A DNA stretch of 64,000 nt, taken from positions 3,658,001 to 3,722,000 of the forward strand of contig NZ_LT906438.1 of the NCBI RefSeq assembly GCF_900186955.1, given 5' to 3'. The notes beneath the pieces are model-generated. The model had not been told where the DNA came from. It did not search any database and saw only the letters and a program-made list of their open reading frames with translations. This document shows positions 7,499-19,154 of this stretch, in pieces. This DNA comes from Bacillus pumilus (GTDB lineage Bacteria; Bacillota; Bacilli; Bacillales; Bacillaceae). The first letter of the stretch is position 1. Each line of letters begins with the position of its first letter. The position numbers and the translations under genes are program-made.

Positions 7499-8926
7499 AT
7501 GGTCATGAAGAAAAGCACTGACATACTGAATGCCATTCCGAAAGCGGATGCAAAGATCATTCAATCAGCACACGAACAAGCACTGAACAGCTTTCATCAT
7601 AAAGTCATTGTATTAGATGATGATCCAACAGGGATTCAAACCGTACATAGCGTCTCTGTTTTCACCGATTGGTCAGAAGAAAGCATCGAAGCCGGTTTTC
7701 TTGAAGACAGCCGCATGTTCTTTATTTTGACCAATTCTCGCAGCATGACAGAGAAGGAAACGACTGCTGTGCACGAAACAATCGCTTCAACAATTGTGAA
7801 GGTAGCGGAACGGGTTGATCAGAATTTCATTATTGTCAGCCGAGGAGATTCCACTCTTCGTGGACACTTTCCTCTGGAAACTGAAGTACTCAGAACCACG
7901 ATTGAACAACAAAGCTCCCGCCAATTCGATGGAGAAATCCTTCTTCCTTTTTTCCAAGAAGGTGGACGATTGACGATCAACAATATTCATTACGTCCAAG
8001 AAGGACACGAATTAATTCCTGCTGGTGAAACAGAATTTGCACGAGATCGCACATTCGGCTTTCAATCATCTCATCTCGGAGAATGGATTGAAGAAAAGTC
8101 AGACGGTTCGTTCACGAAAGAGAACACCACCTACATTTCGTTAGATGATCTACGGGCTTTACGAATTGATCAAATAAAAAAACAGCTCATGAGTGTGACC
8201 GATTTTAAAAAGGTGGTTGTAAACGCTGTGGACTATGACGATGTCAAAGTCTTTGTCACCGCTCTCATTAAGGCCATTCAAGCAGGAAAGCAACTCATGT
8301 TCAGAAGTGCGGCGGCACTTACAAAAGTTCTTGGCGGTATAGAGGATCGTGCCTTATTAACAAGACATGACTTGATACAAGAACAAAGCCCGCACGGTGG
8401 TCTCATTATGATTGGTTCTCATGTGAAGAAGACAACAGATCAATTAAAAGCGCTTCAACAAAATAAAGAGGTAGCTTTTATTGAGTTTAATACACATCTC
8501 GTGCTGGAGCCTGAACTATTTCATCAAGAAATTGACCGCGTGATTCAGCAAACTGAGGCATTATTAGCATCTGGTCAATCTGTGGCGGTTTATACAAGAA
8601 GAGAACGGCTTGATCTTGGGGATGATCGTCAGGAGGAAGAATTAAAGCTCTCTGTAAAGATTAGTGATGCTGTGACAAGCATTGTCCAGCGTCTCACAAT
8701 TCGCCCTAAGTATCTCATTGCCAAAGGTGGCATTACCTCCAGTGATATTGGAACTAGAGGACTTCACGTGAAACGCGCAACTGTGGCAGGGCAGATCAGA
8801 CCAGGCATTCCCGTTTGGCAAACAGGCGAAGATAGTAAATTCCCTTTCATGTCTTATGTGATTTTCCCGGGAAATGTTGGTTCAAGGGATACGTTAAAAG
8901 AAGCTGTAGACATACTTGAAGGATAA
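7499..8926 (+). CDS. DUF1537 four-carbon acid sugar kinase (OtnK/DtnK type)
   Basis: A 475-residue cytoplasmic kinase. The N-terminal DUF1537 domain has VLDDDPTGIQTVHSV (residues about 37-51) and SRGDSTLRGHFP; the C-terminal nucleotide-binding domain has LIAKGGITSSDIG, FPGNVGSRDTL and the linker GGLIMIGSH. Family members phosphorylate 3-oxo-tetronate or D-threonate at O4. The start almost touches the dehydrogenase stop, which shows coupled translation. No aldolase or decarboxylase (OtnC), isomerase (OtnI) or PdxA2 gene follows, so the next step must be encoded elsewhere. Confidence 0.85.
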   Translation: MVMKKSTDILNAIPKADAKIIQSAHEQALNSFHHKVIVLDDDPTGIQTVHSVSVFTDWSEESIEAGFLEDSRMFFILTNSRSMTEKETTAVHETIASTIVKVAERVDQNFIIVSRGDSTLRGHFPLETEVLRTTIEQQSSRQFDGEILLPFFQEGGRLTINNIHYVQEGHELIPAGETEFARDRTFGFQSSHLGEWIEEKSDGSFTKENTTYISLDDLRALRIDQIKKQLMSVTDFKKVVVNAVDYDDVKVFVTALIKAIQAGKQLMFRSAAALTKVLGGIEDRALLTRHDLIQEQSPHGGLIMIGSHVKKTTDQLKALQQNKEVAFIEFNTHLVLEPELFHQEIDRVIQQTEALLASGQSVAVYTRRERLDLGDDRQEEELKLSVKISDAVTSIVQRLTIRPKYLIAKGGITSSDIGTRGLHVKRATVAGQIRPGIPVWQTGEDSKFPFMSYVIFPGNVGSRDTLKEAVDILEG

Positions 8927-8927
8927 A

Positions 8928-8957
8928 GCATAGGGGGCGTTTTCGCGCTCCCTTATG
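8928..8957. other. Intercistronic hairpin without T-run
   Basis: GCATAGGGGGCG and CGCTCCCTTATGC form a stem around TTTTCG between the kinase and transporter genes. With no T-run it is more likely an mRNA stability or partial attenuation element than a full terminator. Confidence 0.5.
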
Positions 8958-8978
8958 CACCACAAAGGAGGAAAGATC

Positions 8979-10298
8979 ATGTCGTTAGTGTTTATCGGAC
9001 TTGGCGTTTTATTATTGCTTTTACTCATGGTTGTCTTTAAGTTAAACGCTTTCATATCTTTGATTATTGTTTCTTTAATTGTTGCTGTTTTAGAAGGAAT
9101 GTCTCCGCTTGAAGCGATTGCTTCCGTCGAAAAAGGACTCGGCAGTACGCTCGGGCACCTCGCACTTGTTCTCGGTTTTGGGGCGATGCTTGGTAAATTG
9201 ATGGCTGATTCTGGCGGAGCTCAGCGTATTGCGATGACACTCATTGACCGATTCGGTATTGGAAAAATTCAATGGGCAACGATGCTGACGGGATTTGTGA
9301 TCGGAATTGCTCTATTTTATGAAACCGGATTCATTATCTTAATTCCACTAGTCTTTACGATCGCACAAGCTGCAAGACTACCTGTGCTTTATGTGGGTAT
9401 GCCGCTCGTCGCTGCACTCATCACCACACATGGCTTCCTCCCTCCTCACCCAGGGCCGACTGCCATTGCAAATGTATTTCAAGCAAACATGGGACAAACC
9501 TTATTAGTTGGGATTATTTTAGCGATTCCTGCTGTTTTAATAGGCGGACTTCTCTTTACGAAACTATTTAAAAAAGATCAGTTGCACGCACATATTCCAA
9601 AGAACTTATTTAATCCAAAGGAATTTACAGAAGAAGAAATGCCAAGCTTCGGCATTAGCATTTTCACCGCTGTTTTGCCTGTATTGCTCATGACATTCAG
9701 AGCAGTTTTAGAAATTTTCTTCCCGTCCTCCCCATTACTGCCAACCGCTGAGTTTTTAGGTGAACCGGCGATTGCACTGTTAATCTCCGTGCTCCTTGCT
9801 ATCTACACGTTTGGACTTGGCAGAGGCAAGAGCATGCAGGATGTGATGAAATCGATCACAGATTCTATCGGTTCTATTGCCATGATTTTATTAATTATTG
9901 CAGGTGGCGGCGCCTTTAAACAGGTGCTCATTGATAGCGGGGTTGATCAATACATTGCAGGAATCATGCAAGGAAGCACGCTTTCTCCACTGCTTCTCAC
10001 ATGGCTGATTGCTGCGGTCCTTCGTGTATCTTTAGGATCAGCCACCGTCGCCGGTCTCACAGCGGCTGGCATTTCTGCTCCTTTGATTGGATTGACAGGT
10101 GTGAGCCCAGAATTAATGGTGATCGCAACAGGTGCCGGCAGTATTACGTTCTCTCACGTGAATGATGCGGGTTTCTGGATTTACAAAGAATACTTTAACC
10201 TGTCCATGGCCCAAACCTTTAAAACGTGGACATTGATGGTGACCGTTCTTTCACTTGTCGGACTAGCGGGTGTTCTCGTCGCTGATTTGTTCATGTAG
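8979..10298 (+). CDS. GntP-family sugar-acid permease
   Basis: A 439-residue integral membrane protein of the GntP family, with about 12 hydrophobic segments. ATG at 8979 follows AAAGGAGGAAAGATC. Family motifs are visible: FGAMLGKLMADSGGAQRIA, HGFLPPHPGPTAIA and, near the C-terminus, TGAGSITFSHVNDAGFW. GntP members import gluconate and related acids with protons. Its operon partners suggest a C4 acid such as threonate or erythronate. It is paralogous to the gntP copy at 47.2-48.6 kb. Confidence 0.85.
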   Translation: MSLVFIGLGVLLLLLLMVVFKLNAFISLIIVSLIVAVLEGMSPLEAIASVEKGLGSTLGHLALVLGFGAMLGKLMADSGGAQRIAMTLIDRFGIGKIQWATMLTGFVIGIALFYETGFIILIPLVFTIAQAARLPVLYVGMPLVAALITTHGFLPPHPGPTAIANVFQANMGQTLLVGIILAIPAVLIGGLLFTKLFKKDQLHAHIPKNLFNPKEFTEEEMPSFGISIFTAVLPVLLMTFRAVLEIFFPSSPLLPTAEFLGEPAIALLISVLLAIYTFGLGRGKSMQDVMKSITDSIGSIAMILLIIAGGGAFKQVLIDSGVDQYIAGIMQGSTLSPLLLTWLIAAVLRVSLGSATVAGLTAAGISAPLIGLTGVSPELMVIATGAGSITFSHVNDAGFWIYKEYFNLSMAQTFKTWTLMVTVLSLVGLAGVLVADLFM

Positions 10299-10379
10299 AA
10301 AATTAACTGTAAAAACCATTGACTTTCTCTCGGAAAAGTTGAATAATTATGTTTATTAAGAAAATTGAATCAAAGGTAA

Positions 10380-10489
10380 CCTTATTAAGAGTGGTGGAGG
10401 GACTGGCCCTGTGAAACCCGGCAACCGCTGTTCCTCGGAACAGAATGGTGCTAATTCCTTAAGCAAGCAGATGCTTGTTTGAAGATAAG
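10380..10489 (+). ncRNA. S-box (SAM-I) riboswitch aptamer
   Basis: The leader shows the S-box order: a P1 strand CTTATTAAG, the conserved AGTGGTGGAGGGACTGGCCC block, GAAACCCGGCAACC, GGTGCTAATTCC and a closing ATAAG strand. It controls the MetE-like gene: with S-adenosylmethionine bound, the downstream terminator forms and transcription stops. A weak promoter-like TTGACT is at 10319-10324. Confidence 0.95.
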
Positions 10490-10512
10490 GCAGAGTTCTC
10501 TCAGTATATGAT

Positions 10513-10542
10513 GCTCTTCCTTATCCAAGGAAGAGCTTTTTT
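10513..10542 (+). terminator. Riboswitch-controlled terminator
   Basis: GCTCTTCCTT / AAGGAAGAGC with a four-base loop is followed by six T residues. It lies 24 bp after the S-box aptamer and is its expression platform. Confidence 0.9.
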
Positions 10543-10578
10543 ATTTGATTTTTAACCTTTAGAAAGAAGGGATTCAGC

Positions 10579-11703
10579 ATGACACAAGTACAAACCATTG
10601 GAAAGAAAACAACGAAACCGCCATTTCGCGCAGATCAAGTAGGCAGTTTACTTCGTTCAGAACGTATCAAGGAAGCACGCAAGCAAAAAGCAGACGGCAC
10701 ACTGACAGCAGAGCAGCTCCGACAAATTGAAAATGAAGAAATCACTCGTATTGTTGAGAAGCAAAAGGAAATTGGATTAGAGGTTGTCACAGATGGCGAA
10801 TTCAGACGTGCTTGGTGGCATTTTGACTTTCTTGAGGGGCTCGATGGGGTCGAAGGATTTGAAGCGGATCAAGGTATTCAATTCCACAATACGACGACAA
10901 AAGCACGGGGCATCAAAGTAACGGGCAAAATTGATTTTACAGATCATCCAATGCTGGAGGATTATCGATTCCTTCACAGCATCGCTGGGGATCATACGGC
11001 TAAAATGACGATTCCAAGTCCGAATATGCTCTTTTTCCGTGGAAAGCTTGAAGAAGGAGTATACGACAGCCTAGAGGCATTCCACCATGATGTGGCACAG
11101 GCGTATAAGAAGGCCATCCGTGCTTTTTATGATGCAGGCTGCCGCTACTTGCAGCTGGATGATACAGCATGGGCCGTGTTCTTTTCTGAAAAAGGGCATG
11201 AACAAATCAAAGCCTTTGGCCGAGAAGAAGATGAACTGCGTGAGTCATTTGCGAAAACAATCAATGAAGCAGTTGCCGATCGTCCAGAGGATTTGGTGAT
11301 CACTATGCACATTTGCCGTGGTAACTTTAAATCGACGTGGGCAGCTGAAGGCGGTTATGAAGCAGCGGCAGAAACGATTTTTGACGGCTTAGATCTGGAT
11401 GGTCTCTTTTTAGAATTCGACGACGATCGTTCTGGCGGTTTTGAACCCCTTCGCTATGTGAAGAACCCAAACCTCCAAATCGTACTAGGGCTTGTCACTT
11501 CAAAATATGGTGAGCTTGAGCCTGCTGAACAGATTAAAAAACGAATCAAGGAAGCAGCTCAATACGTTGACATTAACCAGATTTGCTTGAGTCCGCAATG
11601 CGGGTTCGCCTCAACGGAGGAAGGCAATTTGTTAACAGAAGAGCAGCAATGGGAAAAGCTTCGTCATGTGATTGAGATTGCAGATCAAGTGTGGACTTCA
11701 TAG
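10579..11703 (+). CDS. yxjG: MetE-like methionine synthase family protein (YxjG/YxjH)
   Basis: A 374-residue protein that corresponds to the catalytic C-terminal half of cobalamin-independent methionine synthase. ATG at 10579 follows AGAAGGG. The start FRADQVGSLLRSERI, the TDGEFRRAWWHFDF segment, YLQLDDTAW, MHICRGN (zinc Cys and His) and the late LSPQCGFAST cysteine are all family landmarks. B. subtilis YxjG and YxjH have the same length and the same S-box control. It probably transfers a methyl group from a small donor in methionine recycling. It has no partner gene. Confidence 0.88.
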   Translation: MTQVQTIGKKTTKPPFRADQVGSLLRSERIKEARKQKADGTLTAEQLRQIENEEITRIVEKQKEIGLEVVTDGEFRRAWWHFDFLEGLDGVEGFEADQGIQFHNTTTKARGIKVTGKIDFTDHPMLEDYRFLHSIAGDHTAKMTIPSPNMLFFRGKLEEGVYDSLEAFHHDVAQAYKKAIRAFYDAGCRYLQLDDTAWAVFFSEKGHEQIKAFGREEDELRESFAKTINEAVADRPEDLVITMHICRGNFKSTWAAEGGYEAAAETIFDGLDLDGLFLEFDDDRSGGFEPLRYVKNPNLQIVLGLVTSKYGELEPAEQIKKRIKEAAQYVDINQICLSPQCGFASTEEGNLLTEEQQWEKLRHVIEIADQVWTS

Positions 11704-11716
11704 TCCCCTTGACGAA

Positions 11717-11756
11717 AAAAAGACAAACCGCAGTATGAACGGTTTGTCTTTTTTCT
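11717..11756. terminator. Bidirectional terminator
   Basis: AAAGACAAACCG pairs with CGGTTTGTCTTT, with A-runs and T-runs on the two sides. It serves the MetE-like gene on the plus strand and bglH on the minus strand. Confidence 0.9.
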
Positions 11757-11757
11757 T

Positions 11758-15055
<3,298 letters not shown>

Positions 15056-15093
15056 TGTATTACCCTCCAATCGTTGATTAAATCATGATATAG

Positions 15094-15183
15094 AAAAAAC
15101 CTAAACATCCATTAATGTCCGAAAAATAGCGATTCAGACATTAATCGATATTTAGGTTTTGCCTGCTTAACCAGTAACAATCC
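15094..15183 (-). promoter_or_regulatory. RAT antiterminator and terminator, module proximal to bglP
   Basis: On the minus strand, GGATTGTTACTGGTTAAGC and the following GGCAAAACC (15155-15183) match the RAT sequence bound by LicT-type antiterminators. It overlaps the 5' arm of a long terminator whose AAAACCTAAA and TTTAGGTTTTTT arms end at 15094. Binding of LicT would block the terminator. Confidence 0.88.
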
Positions 15184-15230
15184 TTCATAGCGATTGATCG
15201 TTATTTAATTTTTATAAGTCTTTGGATATA

Positions 15231-15304
15231 AAAAAACCTAAATCATGCCTTATCAAAGATAGGGACAATGATTTAGGTTTTGCCTGCTTGACCAGTAACA
15301 ATCC
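15231..15304 (-). promoter_or_regulatory. RAT antiterminator and terminator, distal module
   Basis: A second RAT (GGATTGTTACTGGTCAAGC plus AGGCAAAACC, 15276-15304) overlaps a terminator with arms AACCTAAATCAT and ATGATTTAGGTT and a seven-T run at 15231. It differs from the proximal module at one base of the RAT loop and fully in the terminator loop, so the two are an old or diverged duplication. Confidence 0.88.
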
Positions 15305-15337
15305 TAAAAGATTGTGGGTTATTTCGTTTATAGTTAT

Positions 15338-15366
15338 AAATTATCATGTTAATTTTATGATGTCAA
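15338..15366 (-). promoter_or_regulatory. bglPH promoter
   Basis: On the minus strand TTGACA (15361-15366) and TAATTT (15338-15343) are 17 bp apart, just upstream of the two RAT modules. Confidence 0.75.
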
Positions 15367-15374
15367 CGCTTTCT
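15360..15374. promoter_or_regulatory. cre site overlapping the bglPH -35 box
   Basis: The minus strand reads GAAAGCGTTGACA, a good match to the Bacillus cre consensus. It overlaps the -35 box, so CcpA bound here would block RNA polymerase when glucose is present. Confidence 0.75.
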
Positions 15375-15382
15375 TTTTAAAT

Positions 15383-16216
15383 TTATTTTCTTTTTATCAC
15401 TCTGTCGATATGCAAAGTTAAATATAGCATCTCATCTTCTATGAGACTTCGGTTGTGTTCTTTTTGAACATAATCGTTAATTTTCTCAGCACATTGGAAA
15501 GCTGCAGTGTTTTTCTCTTTTACGACCTCATACAGGAATTCATTTTGATTTTCCATTTGTGTTTCGTTAAACAGACGCTGTCCAAAAAACTTCAAATGCG
15601 TGACAAAACGGAAATAGTTTAATGATTCCTCGTCTAAATCAATTTGAAAGTGATACTTGACGATATTTAAAATATCTTGAATGAGTTTGGTAATTTGAAT
15701 CACGTTCGGCATTTCTTCATTGAGCTCTGCATTGACAATGTGCATCGCAATAAAACCGGCTTCATCCTCAGGAAGATGAATGTTGAGCTTGTCCTGAATA
15801 ATCCGAATCGCTTCTAAACCACACATAAACTCATCTTTATACAACCGCTTAATTTCCCAGAGCAAGGCATTTTTGATGTCCATTCCTTTTTGATGACGTT
15901 CAATAGCAAAGGTGATATGATCTGTCAGTGTCACATAGATGCTGTCATTCAAATTTTTATTAAGGGTTGTTCTCGCATGATCAATAATCGCCTCACACAC
16001 TTGCATATACTCGATTGGAATATCATAAAGCAGGGTTTTGAATTTTTCTGATATATCTTTATTTTGAATGGAAAATACTTTCTCAATACGTTCTTCGTCA
16101 ATCGGGTCTCCACTTTTCTTTTGAAAAGCGATCCCTCTGCCCATAATGACCAGCTCATGCTGCTCGTCATCATACGCACTGACCACATTATTATTGATTA
16201 CTTTCGAAATGATCAA
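15383..16216 (-). CDS. licT: LicT-type transcriptional antiterminator
   Basis: A 277-residue BglG-family antiterminator. The TTG at 16214-16216, six bases after GGGGGG, is taken as start and gives exactly the LicT length; the longer frame to 16252 adds residues outside the family. The RNA-binding CAT domain is at the N-terminus (SKVINNNVVSAY ... VIMGRGIAFQKKSGDPID). Two PRD domains follow, with the histidines in LTDHITFAIERH and FIAMHIVNAELNEE and in FVTHLKFFGQRLF and LTLHIDRV. PTS phosphorylation of these tunes activity. It acts on the two RAT sites in front of bglP. Confidence 0.93.
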   Translation of the reverse strand: MIISKVINNNVVSAYDDEQHELVIMGRGIAFQKKSGDPIDEERIEKVFSIQNKDISEKFKTLLYDIPIEYMQVCEAIIDHARTTLNKNLNDSIYVTLTDHITFAIERHQKGMDIKNALLWEIKRLYKDEFMCGLEAIRIIQDKLNIHLPEDEAGFIAMHIVNAELNEEMPNVIQITKLIQDILNIVKYHFQIDLDEESLNYFRFVTHLKFFGQRLFNETQMENQNEFLYEVVKEKNTAAFQCAEKINDYVQKEHNRSLIEDEMLYLTLHIDRVIKRK

Positions 16217-16410
16217 TTGATACCCCCCAGTACATTCCGCTTTTTCGAGCATCTCATTGTTGATTGATATGTCATGTTATTATTATTTTCAAAAAAGAGG
16301 ACTTTAAGATGATTTTACATTTTTTTTTGATACGGTCAACTAGAAAGAATGACATATTACCTCTCAAAAATGACGAAATAGGGGCAAAAAAGTCTAAAAA
16401 CATACACAAA

Positions 16411-16436
16411 AACACTCTATAAAGAGTGTTTTTTAC
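16411..16436 (-). terminator. ywqG terminator
   Basis: AACACTCT / AGAGTGTT with an ATAA loop and T-runs on both strands lies just after the ywqG stop. The remaining part of 16217-16440 shows no other feature. Confidence 0.8.
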
Positions 16437-16440
16437 AAAA

Positions 16441-17256
16441 TTAGGAGCAATCCCAATTATAGACGACATTCTCGAAATTTTTTCGTTTGAGGTCTTCTGG
16501 TTTGATAAAAAAGTTGGCGATTCCGCAATCTCCCCACAACATGTCCACTTCATCATCTGAGTCGATTTGTAATAACAGAACGGTATGTTCCTGGTCTTCG
16601 TAGGTACGCGGGTCCTCTTGTGTAAAGCCTGGATATCCACCCAATTTGTGACCAAAGCCACTCTCTGTCTCATAAAATTCATCTAACAAGGCATCTGCTT
16701 CATCTCCATCAATACCTTCTATATCTTCGAATAGGTCCCAGCTTCGCTTACCTGTGATTTTCTCAAAGCGGAAATCTTCTACACTAATCGTTTCACTTGA
16801 TCGTTCACCTGTAATGGCGCCTTCCTTCGTTACAGGAAAATAAAAATCATCAGGAATTTTCACAAAAGAAAAATCAGTCAACAACTCTTCTTCTGCCAAG
16901 AAAGGTTCCTCAATAAATTTGATCCGAAAATCTTTTTGCTCTGTTTTTTGGTCAATATTCATCCCATAAAGATCATCATGCACAGAAATAAAAATTTGCA
17001 GAAGTCCTGTTTCTGGATAATCCTTCAGCTTCGGCAGCTGGCCAAAATTAATTTGTGCCAAAAGCTTCATAGGGTGTCCTTCACCATCAACTGGATATTC
17101 ATCGTTTTTAGGGAAGTAAGGATCACCTGCAATTTTGCTGTCGTATGGTCCTGTTTTTCCTTGTTTCATCTTTAGTTGAATCGTTGGCTGTTCCGTTTGA
17201 TCTAACATTTTACGGTAAGGTGCTATGATTTCTTGCAGCTTCGCTGATTGTGTCAC
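16441..17256 (-). CDS. ywqG: YwqG-family protein (DUF1963)
   Basis: A 271-residue soluble protein. The GTG at 17254-17256 lies behind AAGGAGGAAG, while the longer frame from 17316 has no ribosome site. It shows DUF1963 landmarks: PYFPKNDEYPVD, KLLAQINFGQLP, GLLQIFISVHDD, HKLGGYPGFTQEDPR and LLQIDSDDEVDMLWGDCGIANFFI at the C-terminus. The family is widespread, solved structurally, but has no assigned biochemical role. It is a single-gene unit. Confidence 0.88.
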   Translation of the reverse strand: MTQSAKLQEIIAPYRKMLDQTEQPTIQLKMKQGKTGPYDSKIAGDPYFPKNDEYPVDGEGHPMKLLAQINFGQLPKLKDYPETGLLQIFISVHDDLYGMNIDQKTEQKDFRIKFIEEPFLAEEELLTDFSFVKIPDDFYFPVTKEGAITGERSSETISVEDFRFEKITGKRSWDLFEDIEGIDGDEADALLDEFYETESGFGHKLGGYPGFTQEDPRTYEDQEHTVLLLQIDSDDEVDMLWGDCGIANFFIKPEDLKRKNFENVVYNWDCS

Positions 17257-17384
17257 GATGGTCTTCCTCCTTATGAATAGGTCTACTGACCAGGGTAGTA
17301 TCTCTTTTTCTATCATACAGAAGTGTACACTGCCTGTCAGCGATCAATCGGTCAATATCCTAACAAGTTCCTTACCTTAAAACG

Positions 17385-17412
17385 AAAAAAACCTCCGATT
17401 GATCTGGAGGTT
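17385..17412 (-). terminator. Terminator of the chemoreceptor gene
   Basis: On the minus strand AACCTCC and GGAGGTT pair and a run of T residues follows, about 17 bp after the stop codon. Confidence 0.85.
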
Positions 17413-17428
17413 GTGGTCGATCTATTTT

Positions 17429-18268
17429 TTATTTCACTTGATAATTCACTAAGTCTTCTGCGAGTGATTTCATCGTTTCATTTGTTTCATGGAGACCTTC
17501 AATAATTTTTGTGAACGTGCCTACAAGCTCTGCTTGATGCTCAGAAGAAGCGACAATTTGTGCTATTTCTTCTTCCATTCCTTTAATCGACCCCTGTACA
17601 TCTTTTAGCGCTGTTTCAATATCAGTCGTCGCTTGTTTGGCGTGAGTTGACAGCTTTCTCACTTCCGTTGCGACCACTCCGAAGCCTGCTCCTGCTTCAC
17701 CTACTCTTGCAGCCTCAATTGATGCGTTGAGTCCAAGTAAGTTCGTTTGATCAGAGATACCTTTGATAAGATTGGACACTTGATTGATTTTAGAGGAGTT
17801 TTCTACAGTGGTTTTCGTGTTTTGTAGAATTTGTTCACTTGTCGCTTGTAGTTCCTCTGAATGTGCAGCAACTTGCTGTACCATTGCGACTAGTTTTTCG
17901 GAAGCTTCGTTGCTCTCTGTCATGATGTCATCTAATCGTTGTTGATTGGTCTGATCATAGGCAACGCAGAAAGCAGCGACTACTTGACCCGCTTCATCTT
18001 TAATTGGAACGGCTACAATATCCATTGGAATCCCGTATACTTCTTTCGGAATTTGAATAAACGATGGCTCTCTCCCATTTTTCAACATAGAAAAGTTTTC
18101 GAACCCTGGAGCTACGATATCCCCAGCTTTAAACCCTAGGTCAATGTTTCCATGTTGCTGATAATAAAGAACCTTCTCTTTCCCTAAAACAGAAAAGGTT
18201 AGTTGCTCTCTCATAGCTAGTCCAATGATTGGTAAAGCGTCTATTATGTTATCAATTCTCTGTGACAT
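17429..18268 (-). CDS. yfmS: Soluble chemoreceptor, YfmS-like
   Basis: A 279-residue methyl-accepting chemotaxis-type protein with no signal peptide and no membrane segment. Residues about 1-115 form a small sensory domain ([15 protein letters not shown] ... [22 protein letters not shown]), followed by a coiled-coil signalling domain whose hairpin tip [22 protein letters not shown] is conserved and contacts CheA/CheW. Size and soluble layout fit YfmS of B. subtilis (286 residues). A sigma-D type promoter lies just upstream, as expected for a motility gene. The ligand is unknown. Confidence 0.85.
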   Translation of the reverse strand: MSQRIDNIIDALPIIGLAMREQLTFSVLGKEKVLYYQQHGNIDLGFKAGDIVAPGFENFSMLKNGREPSFIQIPKEVYGIPMDIVAVPIKDEAGQVVAAFCVAYDQTNQQRLDDIMTESNEASEKLVAMVQQVAAHSEELQATSEQILQNTKTTVENSSKINQVSNLIKGISDQTNLLGLNASIEAARVGEAGAGFGVVATEVRKLSTHAKQATTDIETALKDVQGSIKGMEEEIAQIVASSEHQAELVGTFTKIIEGLHETNETMKSLAEDLVNYQVK

Positions 18269-18308
18269 TCGCTCACGTTCATCCTCTCTTTTTCTCAGTA
18301 CATCCTCT

Positions 18309-18334
18309 TTATCGGTTCGTTATAAGGTCTATTA
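18309..18334 (-). promoter_or_regulatory. Sigma-D promoter of yfmS-like gene
   Basis: The minus strand reads TAAT, 14 bp, then ACCGATAA, close to the sigma-D consensus TAAA-N15-GCCGATAT. Confidence 0.65.
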
Positions 18335-18356
18335 CAGCCTGTAATGTGCACTAATA

Positions 18357-19154
18357 TCAATCAAATGACCTAAGACATATAAAAAGCCCACATTCTATCA
18401 AGAGAATGTGGGTGTTTTTAAAAAAAAAGGACATGCATATCAAAATACTGATACCGATGAGCAAAAGATACATATAGTCGATCCACGAAGTGCTGATGAC
18501 ATGATAATACGTCCGCTCTCTCTCACCCGTGAAGCCTCTTGCTTCCATCGCAATGGCCAACCGTTCTGATTTTCGTACGCCCTGTGTAAAAAGAGGAAGT
18601 GCATAACGCATAAAGGCTTTCCAGCTGTTTTTTTGCTTATAGCCTCTGATTTTATGTGCCGCCTTCATTTGCTTTAATTCACTTTGAAATAACGGAATAA
18701 ACCGGAAGCCAGCAAGCATTCCATACGCCCATTTTGGCGACATTTTGCACTGATGAATGAGGCTCATCATAAATGCTGTCAAATCTGTTGTGGACGTAAA
18801 CAGGAGACCAAACGTCACAAAGCCAAGCATTCTGAGAGCGATGGTGAGTCCATTTCTTAAACTCTCCTCTGTCATATGGAACCATGCCCATTTCCAAACA
18901 GTATGATCCCCCTTGCCAAAGGCCGCCATCATCCAAAACACGAGAATAAAAAAAAGCAGATAAGGGACAAGTCTTGTGAAAAGATACTTCAAATTCCATC
19001 CGCCTAAAACAAGTCCAATACCAAGTGCAAACAGCCAGATGATGAAGGTTGTTTTAGGATCAGATATCGCCATGAGACAACACATCGCAAGTAGATGAGT
19101 GAGTAATTTGATGACTGGATTCACAGTGGAAAGAAAGGAATGATTACTTTGCAA
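18357..19154 (-). CDS. ykoC: ECF transporter T component YkoC
   Basis: A membrane protein of the CbiQ/EcfT family that joins the ATPase YkoD to the substrate-binding YkoE. It starts at TTG 19152-19154 inside the end of ykoD. Five to six hydrophobic segments are seen, and the coupling region MEARGFTGERERTYYH carries the Ala-Arg-Gly motif typical of EcfT. The frame as given is 265 residues, but its last 20 codons are read through the intrinsic terminator at 18381-18412. One more T in the nine-T run at 18420-18428 would give a TAA stop after 245 residues. Confidence 0.85.
   Translation of the reverse strand: MQSNHSFLSTVNPVIKLLTHLLAMCCLMAISDPKTTFIIWLFALGIGLVLGGWNLKYLFTRLVPYLLFFILVFWMMAAFGKGDHTVWKWAWFHMTEESLRNGLTIALRMLGFVTFGLLFTSTTDLTAFMMSLIHQCKMSPKWAYGMLAGFRFIPLFQSELKQMKAAHKIRGYKQKNSWKAFMRYALPLFTQGVRKSERLAIAMEARGFTGERERTYYHVISTSWIDYMYLLLIGISILICMSFFFKNTHILLIECGLFICLRSFD
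18381..18412 (-). terminator. Terminator of the tenA-ykoEDC operon, inside the open frame
   Basis: CCCACATTCT / AGAATGTGGG with a six-base loop is followed on the minus strand by CTTTTT. It lies within the last codons of the ykoC frame as sequenced. Confidence 0.85.

Noticed and set aside
10381..10542. Possible T-box leader before the MetE-like gene
   Set aside because: The conserved blocks are those of the S-box; no T-box TGGNACCGCG sequence is present.
16272..16682. 136-residue minus-strand frame
   Set aside because: It covers the 3' end of ywqG in another frame and a terminator, and shows no ribosome site.
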